64,000 nt of DNA from CADEEN01 sp963706685 (GCA_963706685.1 CAVPMY010000005.1:620001-684000), one strand, 5' to 3'; positions 8,610-17,530 are shown, counted from the stretch's first letter. The notes: generated by a model not told the origin, from the sequence alone. A program made the numbers and translations.

Positions 8610-10921
8610 GAGGGCTTGCGCGCGAACGCGGCTTCGAGTTGCGGCTTGGCCGATGTGTACTGCTTCGGCCACGCGACGGCGGCGTAGCCGATGCGCGCCG
8701 CCTCGCTGAGTGTCCACGCCGGGTTGGCCAGATGCGGCCGTGCGATGGCGCACAGGTCGGCGCGCCCGGCAGCAATGATCGAGTTGACATGATCGGCTTC
8801 GCTGATGGCGCCGACGGCGATCGTGGCAATGCCGGCCTCTTGCCGGATACGGTCAGCAAACGGTGTCTGGAACATGCGGCCGTAGGCGGGCTTTTGATGA
8901 GGGCTGACCTGGCCGGACGAGCAATCGATCATGTCGGCGCCGGCGGCCTTGAAGGCCTTGGCGATCTGCACCGCATCGGCCGGCGTGATGCCGCCGTCGA
9001 CCCAGTCGTGCGCCGAGATGCGCACCGACATCGGCAGGTGCTGTGGCCACGCCTCGCGCACCGCCGTGAACACGTCGAGCGGATAGCGCAGGCGCTTGGC
9101 GAGCGAGCCGCCGTAGTCGTCGTCGCGATGGTTGGTCAACGGCGAAATGAAGGCCGAGAGCAGGTAGCCGTGCGCGCAGTGCAGTTCGAGCCAGTCGAAG
9201 CCGGCCTGCGCGGCACGCTTTGCAGCGGCCACGAAGTCGCCCCTGATGCGCTCCATGTCGGCGCGCGTCATGACGTGCGGCAGCGCACCGCCTTCCTGGT
9301 ACGGCAGCGCCGAAGCGGCCCACAGCGGCCAGTTGTTGGCAGGCAATGGCCGATCGGCCCCCGCGTCGTCCCACGGCGCATTGGTCGAACCCTTGGGCCC
9401 GGCATGGCCGACCTGCATGGCGATCTTGGCGTCGCTGTGGGCATGCACCCAATCGACGATGCGCTTCCAGGCCTGCAGCTGATCATCGTTCCACAGCCCA
9501 GGACAGCCGGGCGTGATGCGCGCGTCGGCACTGGTGCAGGTCATCTCGGCAAAGACCAGGCCGGCGCCGCCCATCGCGCGCGCGCCGAGATGCACGAGGT
9601 GGTAGTCGCCGGGTATGCCGTCGACCGCCGAGTACTGCGCCATCGGCGAGACGACGACGCGATTTTTCAGCGTCACCGAGCGCACGGCATAGGGCGTGAA
9701 CATCGGCGGTACGGCAGGCGCGTCTGCCCCGTGCTGTGATGATGTGCGTGCAGCCAGCCAGCGCTCGTAGCCTTCGAGCCAGGCCTTGTCGCGCAGGCGC
9801 AGGTTCTCGTGGCTGATGCGCTGGCTGCGCGTCAGCATCGAGTACATGAACTGCTCGGGCTCGAGTTGATCGCAATAGCGCGTACCGCAAGCCTCGAACC
9901 ACTCCATCGCATTCCACGCGGCGTTCTGGATGCGCAGCGTTTCGATGCGCCTTGCCTCCTGGTACTGCGCGAGGACTTTCGGTAGATTCTTGACGTCGTC
10001 GCCCTGAAGCTCGAACTGACGCGCCAACTCGATCGCGTCTTCGATGGCGAGTTTTGTACCTGAGCCGATGGCGAAATGGGCCGTGTGCACCGCATCACCC
10101 ATCAGCACCACATGGCTGCCGCGGGCATTCTTCAGCCACCACTGTTCGCAGACCACACGCTGGAAGTTCAGCCATGCCGAGCCGCGCAGGTGACGCGCAT
10201 TGCTCATCAACCTGGCACCCTGCAGGTTTTCGGCAAAGACGTTTTCGCAGAAAGCAATCGACTGGTCCTGGTCGGCCTGGTCCAGACCATGTGCCAGCCA
10301 CACTGATTCAGGACACTCGACGATGAAGGTGGTGGTGGTGTCGTCGAACTTGTAGATGTGGGCCTGGAACCAGCCATGCTCGGTGCGCCGGAAGTCGAAG
10401 GTAAAGGCGTCATAGAGCTTGTGCGTTCCCAACCAGATGAAACGGTTGGGCCGCACGACGATGTCGGGTCTGAACACATCGGCGTACTTGGCGCGCACGC
10501 GCGAATTGACGCCGTCGCTGGCGATGATCAGATCGGCGTCTGGATAGTCCTCGTCCGATGCGGCTTCGGTTTCGAACACGAGTTTGACGCCCAGATGTTC
10601 GCAGCGCGATTGCAGGATGTTGAGCAGTTTCTTGCGTCCGATACCGACAAAACCATGCCCGCCCGAGCGGATGCGCCGGCCCTTGAACAGCAGCTCGATG
10701 TCGTCCCAGTGGTTGAAGGCCTGGCTGATCTGCTCGGCCGTTTCAGCATCGCAGCGCCGCATCGTGTCCATCGTCGCGTCGGAGAAGACGACGCCCCAGC
10801 CAAACGTGTCATACGGCTTGTTGCGCTCGACCACGCGCACCCGATGCGCCGGGTCGAGCTTTTTCATCAACAAGCCGAAGTACAGGCCTGCGGGGCCGCC
10901 GCCGATGCAGACGATGTTCAT
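8606..10921 (-). CDS. abmA: 2-aminobenzoyl-CoA (anthraniloyl-CoA) monooxygenase/reductase, bifunctional
   Basis: A 771-residue two-domain flavoenzyme. Residues about 1-385 are a class A flavin monooxygenase with the FAD motif GGGPAGLYFGLLMKK and the NAD(P)H/FAD-linked segment VVLMGDAVHTAHFAIGSGTK. Residues about 405-771 are an old-yellow-enzyme-like FMN oxidoreductase (SPMAQYSAVDGIPGDYHLVH; LELHCAHGYLLSAFISP). This architecture and length match the enzyme described from Azoarcus evansii, which hydroxylates 2-aminobenzoyl-CoA at C5 and then reduces the ring to 2-amino-5-oxocyclohex-1-ene-1-carboxyl-CoA. Related salicylyl-CoA 5-hydroxylases have only the first domain, so the fusion favours anthraniloyl-CoA. 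It is first in the operon and sits directly behind a strong promoter. Confidence 0.9.
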   Translation of the reverse strand: MNIVCIGGGPAGLYFGLLMKKLDPAHRVRVVERNKPYDTFGWGVVFSDATMDTMRRCDAETAEQISQAFNHWDDIELLFKGRRIRSGGHGFVGIGRKKLLNILQSRCEHLGVKLVFETEAASDEDYPDADLIIASDGVNSRVRAKYADVFRPDIVVRPNRFIWLGTHKLYDAFTFDFRRTEHGWFQAHIYKFDDTTTTFIVECPESVWLAHGLDQADQDQSIAFCENVFAENLQGARLMSNARHLRGSAWLNFQRVVCEQWWLKNARGSHVVLMGDAVHTAHFAIGSGTKLAIEDAIELARQFELQGDDVKNLPKVLAQYQEARRIETLRIQNAAWNAMEWFEACGTRYCDQLEPEQFMYSMLTRSQRISHENLRLRDKAWLEGYERWLAARTSSQHGADAPAVPPMFTPYAVRSVTLKNRVVVSPMAQYSAVDGIPGDYHLVHLGARAMGGAGLVFAEMTCTSADARITPGCPGLWNDDQLQAWKRIVDWVHAHSDAKIAMQVGHAGPKGSTNAPWDDAGADRPLPANNWPLWAASALPYQEGGALPHVMTRADMERIRGDFVAAAKRAAQAGFDWLELHCAHGYLLSAFISPLTNHRDDDYGGSLAKRLRYPLDVFTAVREAWPQHLPMSVRISAHDWVDGGITPADAVQIAKAFKAAGADMIDCSSGQVSPHQKPAYGRMFQTPFADRIRQEAGIATIAVGAISEADHVNSIIAAGRADLCAIARPHLANPAWTLSEAARIGYAAVAWPKQYTSAKPQLEAAFARKPS

Positions 10922-10927
10922 CTTTTT

Positions 10928-10956
10928 AATTTATTCCTCAATAGTTCATATGTCAA
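10928..10956 (-). promoter_or_regulatory. sigma70 promoter of the 2-aminobenzoyl-CoA operon
   Basis: On the minus strand a perfect -35 box TTGACA (10956-10951) is separated by exactly 17 bp from TAAATT (10933-10928). The -10 box ends only 6 bp before the abmA ATG, so transcription would start at or next to the initiation codon, giving a leaderless or near-leaderless mRNA. A GAGGA sequence inside the spacer could be a Shine-Dalgarno site only if transcription started further upstream. Confidence 0.65.
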
Positions 10957-10958
10957 CT
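10943..10958. promoter_or_regulatory. candidate MarR operator overlapping the -35 box
   Basis: An imperfect inverted repeat, AGTT-CATATGTC-AACT, is centred on CATATG and covers the -35 hexamer and the start of the spacer. Size and AT-richness resemble MarR-family operators, and the position would block RNA polymerase. The assignment to the MarR protein encoded in the same operon is inference. Confidence 0.5.
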
Positions 10959-10966
10959 GAAGACCC

Positions 10967-10991
10967 AAAAAAAACGCCCGATCACCGAGCG
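10967..10991 (-). terminator. Rho-independent terminator after epsG
   Basis: Read on the minus strand, a 6-bp stem CGCTCG / CGGGCG (one T-G pair) with loop GTGAT is followed at once by eight T residues. It lies 25 bp beyond the epsG stop codon and marks the end of the minus-strand EPS operon that starts at the acetyltransferase gene. Confidence 0.8.
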
Positions 10992-11015
10992 CTCCTGCGT
11001 GTCACTGGCGAACAC

Positions 11016-11933
11016 TCAATACTCGTTCATGACAATGCCGGCCAGTTTCGCGGGGCTTCTTCCCAGCGCAGTCACGAGGTTGTTCATGGCCTTCATGCGG
11101 CTGCGGCCACGGCGCCCGACAACCAGAACCGCCCCGCACAGCGCGGCGATCGCGCGTGCGTCGGCACCATGGGTCGAGGCCGGCGTGTCGACAATGACAT
11201 GGTCGAACTTGCCGATCATTTCCTGAATCAGTTGCGCAAACGCTGGACGCTGAATAAGTTCGAGCGGGTTCGGAGGAATCGCTCCCACCGGCAGCACGAA
11301 CAAGCTCGGCAACTGGGAAGAACGCTGGATCAGCCCGTCCTCCGCGCGGCCACTGAGCATGGCGGACAAGCCGGTGCGGTTGAGCGTGATGCCGAAGATG
11401 TCCTGCGAGCGAGGCGAGCGCATGTCGGCGTCGACGAACAAGGTCGGGCCGCCGAGCTGGCTGAACGCCGCTGCGATGTTGCTCGCGAGGTAGGTCTTGC
11501 CGTCCCCAACATCAGGACTGACGACGGCCAGCGCGCGGCGCGGCTGATCCGGCGCCATCACGCCCATCAGCAACTGACTGCGCAACTCCCGAAAGGCCTC
11601 GGCTTCGTCGCTGAACGGATTGGCTGCGATGACGAGTTCGGGGTTGACCTGCTTTTCGTCGATCGCGTAGGGGTAGTGGAACTGCTGCGAGAGCGCCCAC
11701 AGCACGTCTTCCCGGCGCGCAAAACCGAGTTCGATGGCCGATTCACCGAAGCGCAGGTCCTTTGCGCGCTGGTGATCGACGATTTGGTCGACCTGCGCGT
11801 CGGACAGCCCGCACGGCCCGCGCATGAGATCGCCAATGCGTCGCTCGATGACCTTTGCATTGGACGCCTCCTGCACTGGCGCCGTACCCCCTGTGCGGTA
11901 GACCGGCTGGGCAAATGACGACAGCATGCGCAC
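11016..11933 (-). CDS. epsG: EpsG-like chain-length-determinant ATPase (BY-kinase family)
   Basis: A 305-residue cytoplasmic P-loop ATPase partnering the EpsF/Wzz membrane protein in exopolysaccharide chain-length control. The Walker A region reads SPDVGDGKT (residues 139-147), with Asp where relatives usually have Glu in GEGKT; Walker A-prime is FVDADMRSP, and HVIVDTPA is the second Asp motif. Residues about 28-95 form a small GSPII_E-like N-terminal helical domain. No Tyr-rich C-terminal tail is present (it ends KLAGIVMNEY), so autophosphorylation as in Wzc is doubtful. A GTG start is supported by GAGGAA seven bases upstream. It begins 16 bp after the epsF stop and is followed by a strong terminator. 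Confidence 0.85.
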   Translation of the reverse strand: MRMLSSFAQPVYRTGGTAPVQEASNAKVIERRIGDLMRGPCGLSDAQVDQIVDHQRAKDLRFGESAIELGFARREDVLWALSQQFHYPYAIDEKQVNPELVIAANPFSDEAEAFRELRSQLLMGVMAPDQPRRALAVVSPDVGDGKTYLASNIAAAFSQLGGPTLFVDADMRSPRSQDIFGITLNRTGLSAMLSGRAEDGLIQRSSQLPSLFVLPVGAIPPNPLELIQRPAFAQLIQEMIGKFDHVIVDTPASTHGADARAIAALCGAVLVVGRRGRSRMKAMNNLVTALGRSPAKLAGIVMNEY

Positions 11934-11949
11934 GATGGGATTCCTCGAG

Positions 11950-13383
11950 TCAGGTTGTTTTTTGAGCCGGGCGCGGCAGGCCAGTCAACACGCGCTGCTT
12001 CATCAACCGGGTGCGCGAGGTGTCTTGCAACTTGCGCCGCGCATGCGCTGAGACCGGCAGCGACACGAGCATCGGTTGCTTGAGCTCGCTCACGTCGTCG
12101 GTCGTGCGCAGGCGGCGATCGAGATACTCGCGTCCCAACACCAAGCCCAGCCCCAACAGCGCCCCCAGCGCCGCGCCGGCGCCGAGATTCTTCGGCATGT
12201 TGGGCGACGACGGTGACATGGGCATGGAGGCATTTTTCAGAACCGACAGATTGGCCTGCGTGTTCTGACTTTCGAAGCTGGCTTGGCTGACCCGCTGCTG
12301 CATCGCGTCGTAGGCTTGTTGCGCACTGTCGACATCGCGCTGCAAGCTCACCGATTGCTCACTCTGGGCCTGCATGCGCAGCACCTTGGCGCGCTGCGCT
12401 TCCAGCGCGGCCGAGATTTGTGCAACACGCGACCGGCTGGCAGTGCTACCGAAGCTCACGTTGCTGACCGCGCGGCTTTTTTCTGCTTCGAGCTTCGTTC
12501 TCAGTTCGGAAAGACGCGCTTGCTGTTCCATCAGTTGCGGGTGCCTCTCGCCGAGTCGCGACGTCATTTCGCGCAAGCGCACTTCTTCGCGGATCACGTC
12601 GCTGCTGAGCGCCGCAACGGCAGGGTTCTGCCATACCTCCTGGAGTTGCTCGGTCCGCTGTCCGGCCTGATTGAGACGGCCCGTTACTTCTGCACTGGCG
12701 CTTTGCGCCGCAAGCAGTTGAGCGCCCAACTCGACGAGCCTTGACGCTTCGAGATTGAGCTTCTCGCCGCCAACCAGCAGGCTGTTTTTTTGCTGGTACT
12801 CGGCCAGCGTTCTCTTCGCACGTTCGAGGTCCGCCCCCAACTCCTTTGCACGCGCCTCAAAGAATGCACCGTATTGGCCCACTCGCTCCATCCGCATCAA
12901 CAGGGACGTGTCGATATAGGCTTTGAGATAGGCGTTGGCAAGCGCCGCCGCCTTGGCGCCGTCCTCGGCGGTATAGGTGATGGTGACCACGTTGGCCGTG
13001 GCCGGCCTCACGGTAAGCCCCTTGCCCATGACCTCGGCGAGCCACGCTTCGAAATCTCCCTCGCCCTGGCCGGCTTTGAACCACGCGTCGCGAAGCGTCG
13101 GCTCCTTGTCCAGTTCGAGTACACGAACCACCTCCCGACCGACTCGCTCACTCGTGATCAACTCGATCTGCGTCGCCAGGTAGCCGCCGGGCAGCATGGA
13201 ACTCGGCGCACCACCAGCCACTTGGTCGGGCGAGCGCGCGTCGAGCATCACGCTGGCTGTGGCCGTATAGCGCTTCAACATCGTCATGCTGACGATCGCC
13301 GTGGCAGCAATGCACAGCACCAGCACCGTCAGTGCCCAATGCCAGCGCGCTGCGAGTATGGCCAAAACTTGTCTAGGGGTCAT
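11950..13383 (-). CDS. epsF: EpsF-like polysaccharide chain-length determinant (Wzz family)
   Basis: A 477-residue inner-membrane polysaccharide copolymerase. A transmembrane helix lies at residues about 15-37 (WALTVLVLCIAATAIVSMTM) and a second near the C-terminus (about 400-420, LGAGAALGALLGLGLVLG). Between them is a long periplasmic region predicted to be coiled coil (heptad-rich LERAKRTLAEYQQ and RLSELRTKLEAEKS segments). There is no fused kinase, which is supplied by the next gene, epsG. A good ribosome-binding site (GGGGGAG, 8 bp) precedes the ATG. It lies 127 bp after the nucleotide-sugar dehydrogenase gene on the same strand. Confidence 0.87.
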   Translation of the reverse strand: MTPRQVLAILAARWHWALTVLVLCIAATAIVSMTMLKRYTATASVMLDARSPDQVAGGAPSSMLPGGYLATQIELITSERVGREVVRVLELDKEPTLRDAWFKAGQGEGDFEAWLAEVMGKGLTVRPATANVVTITYTAEDGAKAAALANAYLKAYIDTSLLMRMERVGQYGAFFEARAKELGADLERAKRTLAEYQQKNSLLVGGEKLNLEASRLVELGAQLLAAQSASAEVTGRLNQAGQRTEQLQEVWQNPAVAALSSDVIREEVRLREMTSRLGERHPQLMEQQARLSELRTKLEAEKSRAVSNVSFGSTASRSRVAQISAALEAQRAKVLRMQAQSEQSVSLQRDVDSAQQAYDAMQQRVSQASFESQNTQANLSVLKNASMPMSPSSPNMPKNLGAGAALGALLGLGLVLGREYLDRRLRTTDDVSELKQPMLVSLPVSAHARRKLQDTSRTRLMKQRVLTGLPRPAQKTT

Positions 13384-13510
13384 TCGTCAGCTCCCCCGCA
13401 AGGCGGGTTTTCGAGCACTATTATTGAGCAAATCGCTACAAGAAGTGACGCTCAATCGAAGGGGTGGCTCACGACCGCAACCTCAAGCCACGCAGGCGCA
13501 GCGCACACGC

Positions 13511-14791
13511 CTAAAGTCGCCAGACGTTGAATCCAGCGGCACGCAAAGGTTCCACCGCGAAACCGGACTTGACGTCGATCACGCAACCTCCGCGGATCAG
13601 TTTGCGCGACAGGTCTTCCACGCCCAAGTTCAGGAAGTCGGCGTGCGATACGGCCAGCACCAGAGCGTCTGCTCGTGGCAGATCGCTCCACTGAACCAAC
13701 GACACGCCGTACTCGTGTTCGGCCTCAGCCGGATCGGCATGCGGATCGTGCACCAGAACCTCGACGCCATAGCTGCGCAGTTCTCGGATCACGTCACCGA
13801 CTTTGCTGTTGCGCAGATCAGCGCAATCTTCCTTGAACGTCAAACCGAGCACATTGACGCGTGCTCCCTTGATGTAACTGCCATTGGCAATCATCTGTTT
13901 GACAGTCTGCTCAGCGATGTACTTGCCCATGCCGTCGTTGATGCGTCGTCCGGCGGTGATGACCTCCGGGTGGTAGCCGAGCATCTCGGCCTTGTGCGTC
14001 AGGTAGTACGGGTCGACGCCGATGCAGTGGCCGCCGACCAAACCCGGCTTGAACTTGAGAAAGTTCCACTTCGTACCCGCGGCTTGCAGCACCTCACTGG
14101 TGTCCAGCCCGACCAGGTCGAAAATGATCGCCAGTTCGTTCATCAGCGCAATGTTCAAGTCGCGCTGCGTGTTCTCGATGACCTTGCAGGCTTCGGCTGC
14201 CTTGATGCTGCTGCAGCGGAAAACGCCAGGCTTGACCACGCGTTCATAGAGCTTGGCAACGCGCTCGAGCGTCTCGGGGGTATCGCCCGAGACCACCTTG
14301 ATGACGTTGGTGAGCATGTGCTCGCGGTCGCCAGGGTTGATGCGCTCCGGGCTGTAGCCAACGAAGAAGTCCTTCTTCCACTTGCGGCCTGAGGCCTTCT
14401 CGATCACAGGAATGCAGGCCTCTTCACTGGCGCCGGGATAGACCGTGGACTCAAAGACGATGGTCGCCCCTGGCTTCAGGTTTTCACCGATCATGCGGCT
14501 GGCGCTTGTCAATGGCCCAAGGTCGGGGATGCGCGCAGCGTCGACCGGCGTCGGTACAGCGACCAGGATGTAGTCGGCATCGCGCAGGCAAGCCGGATCG
14601 GCACTGTATTCGGCCAATGTCGCGCGCTTCATTTCCTCGTCAGGAATTTCGCGCGACGGATCCGTTCCGGCGCGGCAGTCCGACACCTTGCGTTCATCGA
14701 TGTCGAAGCCAATGGTGCGAACCTGCTTGCCGAACTCGATGACGAGCGGCAAGCCGACATATCCCAACCCAACAACAGCAACTGTGCTCAT
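13511..14791 (-). CDS. UDP-N-acetylglucosamine 6-dehydrogenase (WbpA/TviB-like)
   Basis: A 426-residue nucleotide-sugar dehydrogenase that oxidises C6 twice with NAD to give a UDP-N-acetylhexosaminuronate. The NAD-binding motif is VVGLGYVGLPL near the N-terminus, and the catalytic Cys is in GGHCIGVDPYYLTHKA. Start MSTVAVVGLGYVG is preferred because AAGGGGG lies just upstream; an ATG 54 bp earlier is also in frame. TviB/WbpA-type substrate (UDP-GlcNAc) is inferred from similarity to that branch and from the adjacent aminotransferase, oxidoreductase and acetyltransferase genes, which match the P. aeruginosa Wbp set for UDP-GlcNAc3NAcA. Confidence 0.85.
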   Translation of the reverse strand: MSTVAVVGLGYVGLPLVIEFGKQVRTIGFDIDERKVSDCRAGTDPSREIPDEEMKRATLAEYSADPACLRDADYILVAVPTPVDAARIPDLGPLTSASRMIGENLKPGATIVFESTVYPGASEEACIPVIEKASGRKWKKDFFVGYSPERINPGDREHMLTNVIKVVSGDTPETLERVAKLYERVVKPGVFRCSSIKAAEACKVIENTQRDLNIALMNELAIIFDLVGLDTSEVLQAAGTKWNFLKFKPGLVGGHCIGVDPYYLTHKAEMLGYHPEVITAGRRINDGMGKYIAEQTVKQMIANGSYIKGARVNVLGLTFKEDCADLRNSKVGDVIRELRSYGVEVLVHDPHADPAEAEHEYGVSLVQWSDLPRADALVLAVSHADFLNLGVEDLSRKLIRGGCVIDVKSGFAVEPLRAAGFNVWRL

Positions 14792-14841
14792 GGCACGACC
14801 CCCTTTTTTGTGTTCATCCGACATCGCGTTCTCGCTGGCGC

Positions 14842-15966
14842 TCATGCAAACTTTGCCGGCGCCGATTGTTGACTGCCGAACGCATGCACTGCCGCACTCA
14901 CCGCCGCCGACTGGTCAGTTGTCAGTTCGGGGAACATCGGCAACGACAGGACTTCGTTGGCAGCGCGCTCGGCGTGCGGAAACTGGCCGGCCTTGTAGCC
15001 GAGATCCGCGAATGCCGGCAGCAGGTGAACCGGGAACGGATAGTGGATGCCGGTCTGAATACCTTGCTCGTTCAAGGCCTCTTGCATCGCGGCCCGTGAC
15101 GTCGTGCGAATCGCGTAAATGTGATACACGTGACGCGCGTAGTTCATCTGCTTTGGCAATTCGACACCACTGCCGACGAGCAGTTGGTCGTAGCGCTTTG
15201 CCGCCGCGCGACGCGCTTCAGTCCACTTCTCGAGGTGGCGAAGCTTGACGCGCAGAATCGCCCCCTGGATGCCTTCCATGCGAAAGTTGTAGCCCTTGAG
15301 AACGTGGTGGTACTTCTTCTCCGCGCCCCAGTCACGCAGCATGCGAATCGTGCGCGCAAATTCCGGGTTGGCCGTGACCACCATGCCGCCCTCGCCTGCC
15401 GCTCCCAGGTTCTTGCCGGGATAGAAGCTGAAGCAGCCCATATCGCCCATGCTGCCGCAGCGGCGCCCCTTGTACTCGGCACCATGCGCCTGCGCCGAGT
15501 CTTCGATGACTACCAGGCCGTGCTTCTTGGCAATCGCCAGGATCGGATCCATGTCAGCTGACTGGCCGTAGAGGTGCACTGGAATGATGGCCTTGGTGCG
15601 TGGCGTGATCGCCGCTTCCACTTGCGCCGGGTCCATCGTGAAAGTGACGGGATCGATGTCGACAAACACTGTCTTGGCGCCCGTGTAGTCGATGGCCGAG
15701 ACGGTGGCAACGAAGGTGAACGGTACCGTGATGACCTCGTCGCCGCGGCCGACACCAGCAGCCAGCAACGCCATGTGCAGAGCACTGGTGCCGGTGTTGA
15801 CTCCCATGCCATGCACCGAGCCGCTGTAGGCGGCGAACTCCTGCTCAAAGGCTACGACCTCGCTGCCGAGCGTGAACTGGCAGCTGTCGAGCACGCCCTG
15901 GATGGCGCCGTTGACCTCATCTTTGATCGACCGGTACTGTGCTTTCAGATCGACGAACGGAATCAC
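14842..15966 (-). CDS. DegT/DnrJ/EryC1/StrS sugar aminotransferase (WbpE-like)
   Basis: A 374-residue PLP enzyme that would aminate the 3-keto group of the UDP-sugar made by the neighbouring oxidoreductase. The PLP Lys is in FSFYPGKNLGAAGEGG, and the family signatures GVNTGTSALHMAL and VIEDSAQAHGAEYKG are clear. I chose GTG (V-IPFVDLKAQ), which overlaps the preceding TGA as GTGA and has GGGGAGG upstream; the upstream ATG would add 65 non-family residues. It lies between the WbpB-like and WbpA-like genes, completing a compact diamino-uronic acid module. Confidence 0.87.
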   Translation of the reverse strand: MIPFVDLKAQYRSIKDEVNGAIQGVLDSCQFTLGSEVVAFEQEFAAYSGSVHGMGVNTGTSALHMALLAAGVGRGDEVITVPFTFVATVSAIDYTGAKTVFVDIDPVTFTMDPAQVEAAITPRTKAIIPVHLYGQSADMDPILAIAKKHGLVVIEDSAQAHGAEYKGRRCGSMGDMGCFSFYPGKNLGAAGEGGMVVTANPEFARTIRMLRDWGAEKKYHHVLKGYNFRMEGIQGAILRVKLRHLEKWTEARRAAAKRYDQLLVGSGVELPKQMNYARHVYHIYAIRTTSRAAMQEALNEQGIQTGIHYPFPVHLLPAFADLGYKAGQFPHAERAANEVLSLPMFPELTTDQSAAVSAAVHAFGSQQSAPAKFA

Positions 15967-16991
15967 GAACGAACCTCCCCACCCTTGAGATGAACCGTCT
16001 TGCCCTTGTTGCGCATCGACTCGCAAGCCGCTTCGATCAGCTGCACCACGCGCAGGCCGAGTTGGCCGTCGGTGAGCGATCGCTTGCTGTTGAGAATGCA
16101 ATCGACGAAGTGCTCGCCCTCGACGCGCAGCGCCTCGGTTACCGCCAGCTTGGGCGCCCACATGTCGCCCGTGCGATAGCCGACACGCATTTCCTGGATC
16201 TTTGCCGGATCGTCGGTGAAGCTCACACCCTTGTCGTAGATCTTGATCTTTTCGCTGGGCTCGAGATCGTCATAGGTGACCATTTTCTTGCTGCCGCCGA
16301 TGAGGATCTGCCGCACTTTGACGGGCGCCAACCAGCTCACGTTGGCATGAGCGATCATCCCCGAATCATAGTAAAGCGTCACGTAGGCCAGGTTCTCGGG
16401 CGTGCCAGGAAAGTGGTTCGTGCCGCTGGCCGTGACGGCCACCGGCTGCTCGCCGAAGAGGTGATCGAGGATCGAGAAGTCGTGCACCGCGAGATCGGAG
16501 ATCACGCTGATGTCGCGCTGGAAAAGGCCCAGGTTGATGCGGATCGAGTCGTAGTAGTAGATCTTGCCCAGTTCGTCGGCCTTGATGACCTCGGCCATCT
16601 TCTGCACAGCGCCGGTGTAGATGAACGTGTGATCGACATGCAGCACCTTGCCGCATCGCTCAGCCTCCTCGACCAAACGTTGAGCCTGCTCAAGAGTTTC
16701 GGTCATGGGCTTTTCAACCCAGACATGTTTGCCTGCCTTGAGTGCCGCCATCGCCAACTCGTAGTGCGTATTGACCGGCGTGGCAATTGCTACAGCGTCA
16801 ATCGACTGATCAGACAACAGTTCATGGTAGTTTGTGGTCGTGTGGACAACCGGGAAGCGCCGCTTCACGATAGCCAGCTTGGTCGCGTCCAAATCTGCCA
16901 CGGCCGCAACCTCCGCACCCGGCGTCTCCGCGAAGTTGCGGACCAGATTGGGGCCCCAGTAGCCGTAGCCGACCACACCGATCCTGATCAT
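15963..16991 (-). CDS. Gfo/Idh/MocA sugar oxidoreductase (WbpB-like)
   Basis: A 342-residue NAD(P)-dependent oxidoreductase with the Rossmann motif VVGYGYWGPNLVRNF and the catalytic EKP motif in HVWVEKPMTET. In the WbpB role it oxidises C3 of UDP-N-acetylglucosaminuronate, feeding the aminotransferase. An AGGAAC ribosome-binding sequence precedes the chosen ATG. Genes on both sides (acetyltransferase 32 bp upstream, aminotransferase overlapping by 4 bp) belong to the same pathway, which strengthens the assignment. Confidence 0.87.
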   Translation of the reverse strand: MIRIGVVGYGYWGPNLVRNFAETPGAEVAAVADLDATKLAIVKRRFPVVHTTTNYHELLSDQSIDAVAIATPVNTHYELAMAALKAGKHVWVEKPMTETLEQAQRLVEEAERCGKVLHVDHTFIYTGAVQKMAEVIKADELGKIYYYDSIRINLGLFQRDISVISDLAVHDFSILDHLFGEQPVAVTASGTNHFPGTPENLAYVTLYYDSGMIAHANVSWLAPVKVRQILIGGSKKMVTYDDLEPSEKIKIYDKGVSFTDDPAKIQEMRVGYRTGDMWAPKLAVTEALRVEGEHFVDCILNSKRSLTDGQLGLRVVQLIEAACESMRNKGKTVHLKGGEVRS

Positions 16992-17023
16992 TGTTGTTCC
17001 TTCCCTGTTGACGAATAGGTGAC

Positions 17024-17530
17024 TCAGCCAGCGGCCGCCCAACCGCTGGAAGCGGCCTCGCGCACCCTGGCATCGCCAACGACGCGCGCCGGCACCCCGG
17101 CAACGATCGCAAAATCCGGCACGTCACGCGTGACCACGGCCCCAGCGCCTACGAGTGCGCCTTCGCCGATGCTGACGCCGCAAAGGACGGTGGCGTTGGA
17201 GCCGATTGAGGCGCGGCGCTTGATTCGCGTCGGCTCGACCTTCCAATCGGCCTCGGTCTGAAGGCTGCCGTCGACATTGGACGCCTGCGGATAGCGGTCG
17301 TTGATGAACATGACACCGTGACCGATGAAGACCTCGTCATCGATGACGACACCCTCGCAGACGAAGGTGTGCGATGAAATCTTGCAGCGCGCCCCGATGC
17401 GCGCGTTTTTCTGGATTTCGACGAAGGAGCCGACCTTGGTGTCGTCACCGATGCGGCAGCCGTACAGGTTGACCAGGGCGGGATGGAAGATTTTGACATT
17501 GTTCCCCAGTTGAACATCGGTCACCGGCAT
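17024..17530 (-). CDS. sugar N-acetyltransferase, left-handed beta-helix (WbpD-like)
   Basis: A 168-residue hexapeptide-repeat acyltransferase; isoleucine/valine-led hexapeptides run through the whole protein (CRIGDDTKVGSFVEI, ARIGARCKI, SIGSNATVLCGVSIGEGALVGAGAVVTRDV). WbpD-type enzymes acetylate the 3-amino group of UDP-2-acetamido-3-amino-glucuronate to UDP-GlcNAc3NAcA. It is the first gene of the minus-strand run 17530 to 11016. No WbpI-type 2-epimerase is seen in the window, so the product may stay in the gluco form. Confidence 0.85.
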   Translation of the reverse strand: MPVTDVQLGNNVKIFHPALVNLYGCRIGDDTKVGSFVEIQKNARIGARCKISSHTFVCEGVVIDDEVFIGHGVMFINDRYPQASNVDGSLQTEADWKVEPTRIKRRASIGSNATVLCGVSIGEGALVGAGAVVTRDVPDFAIVAGVPARVVGDARVREAASSGWAAAG

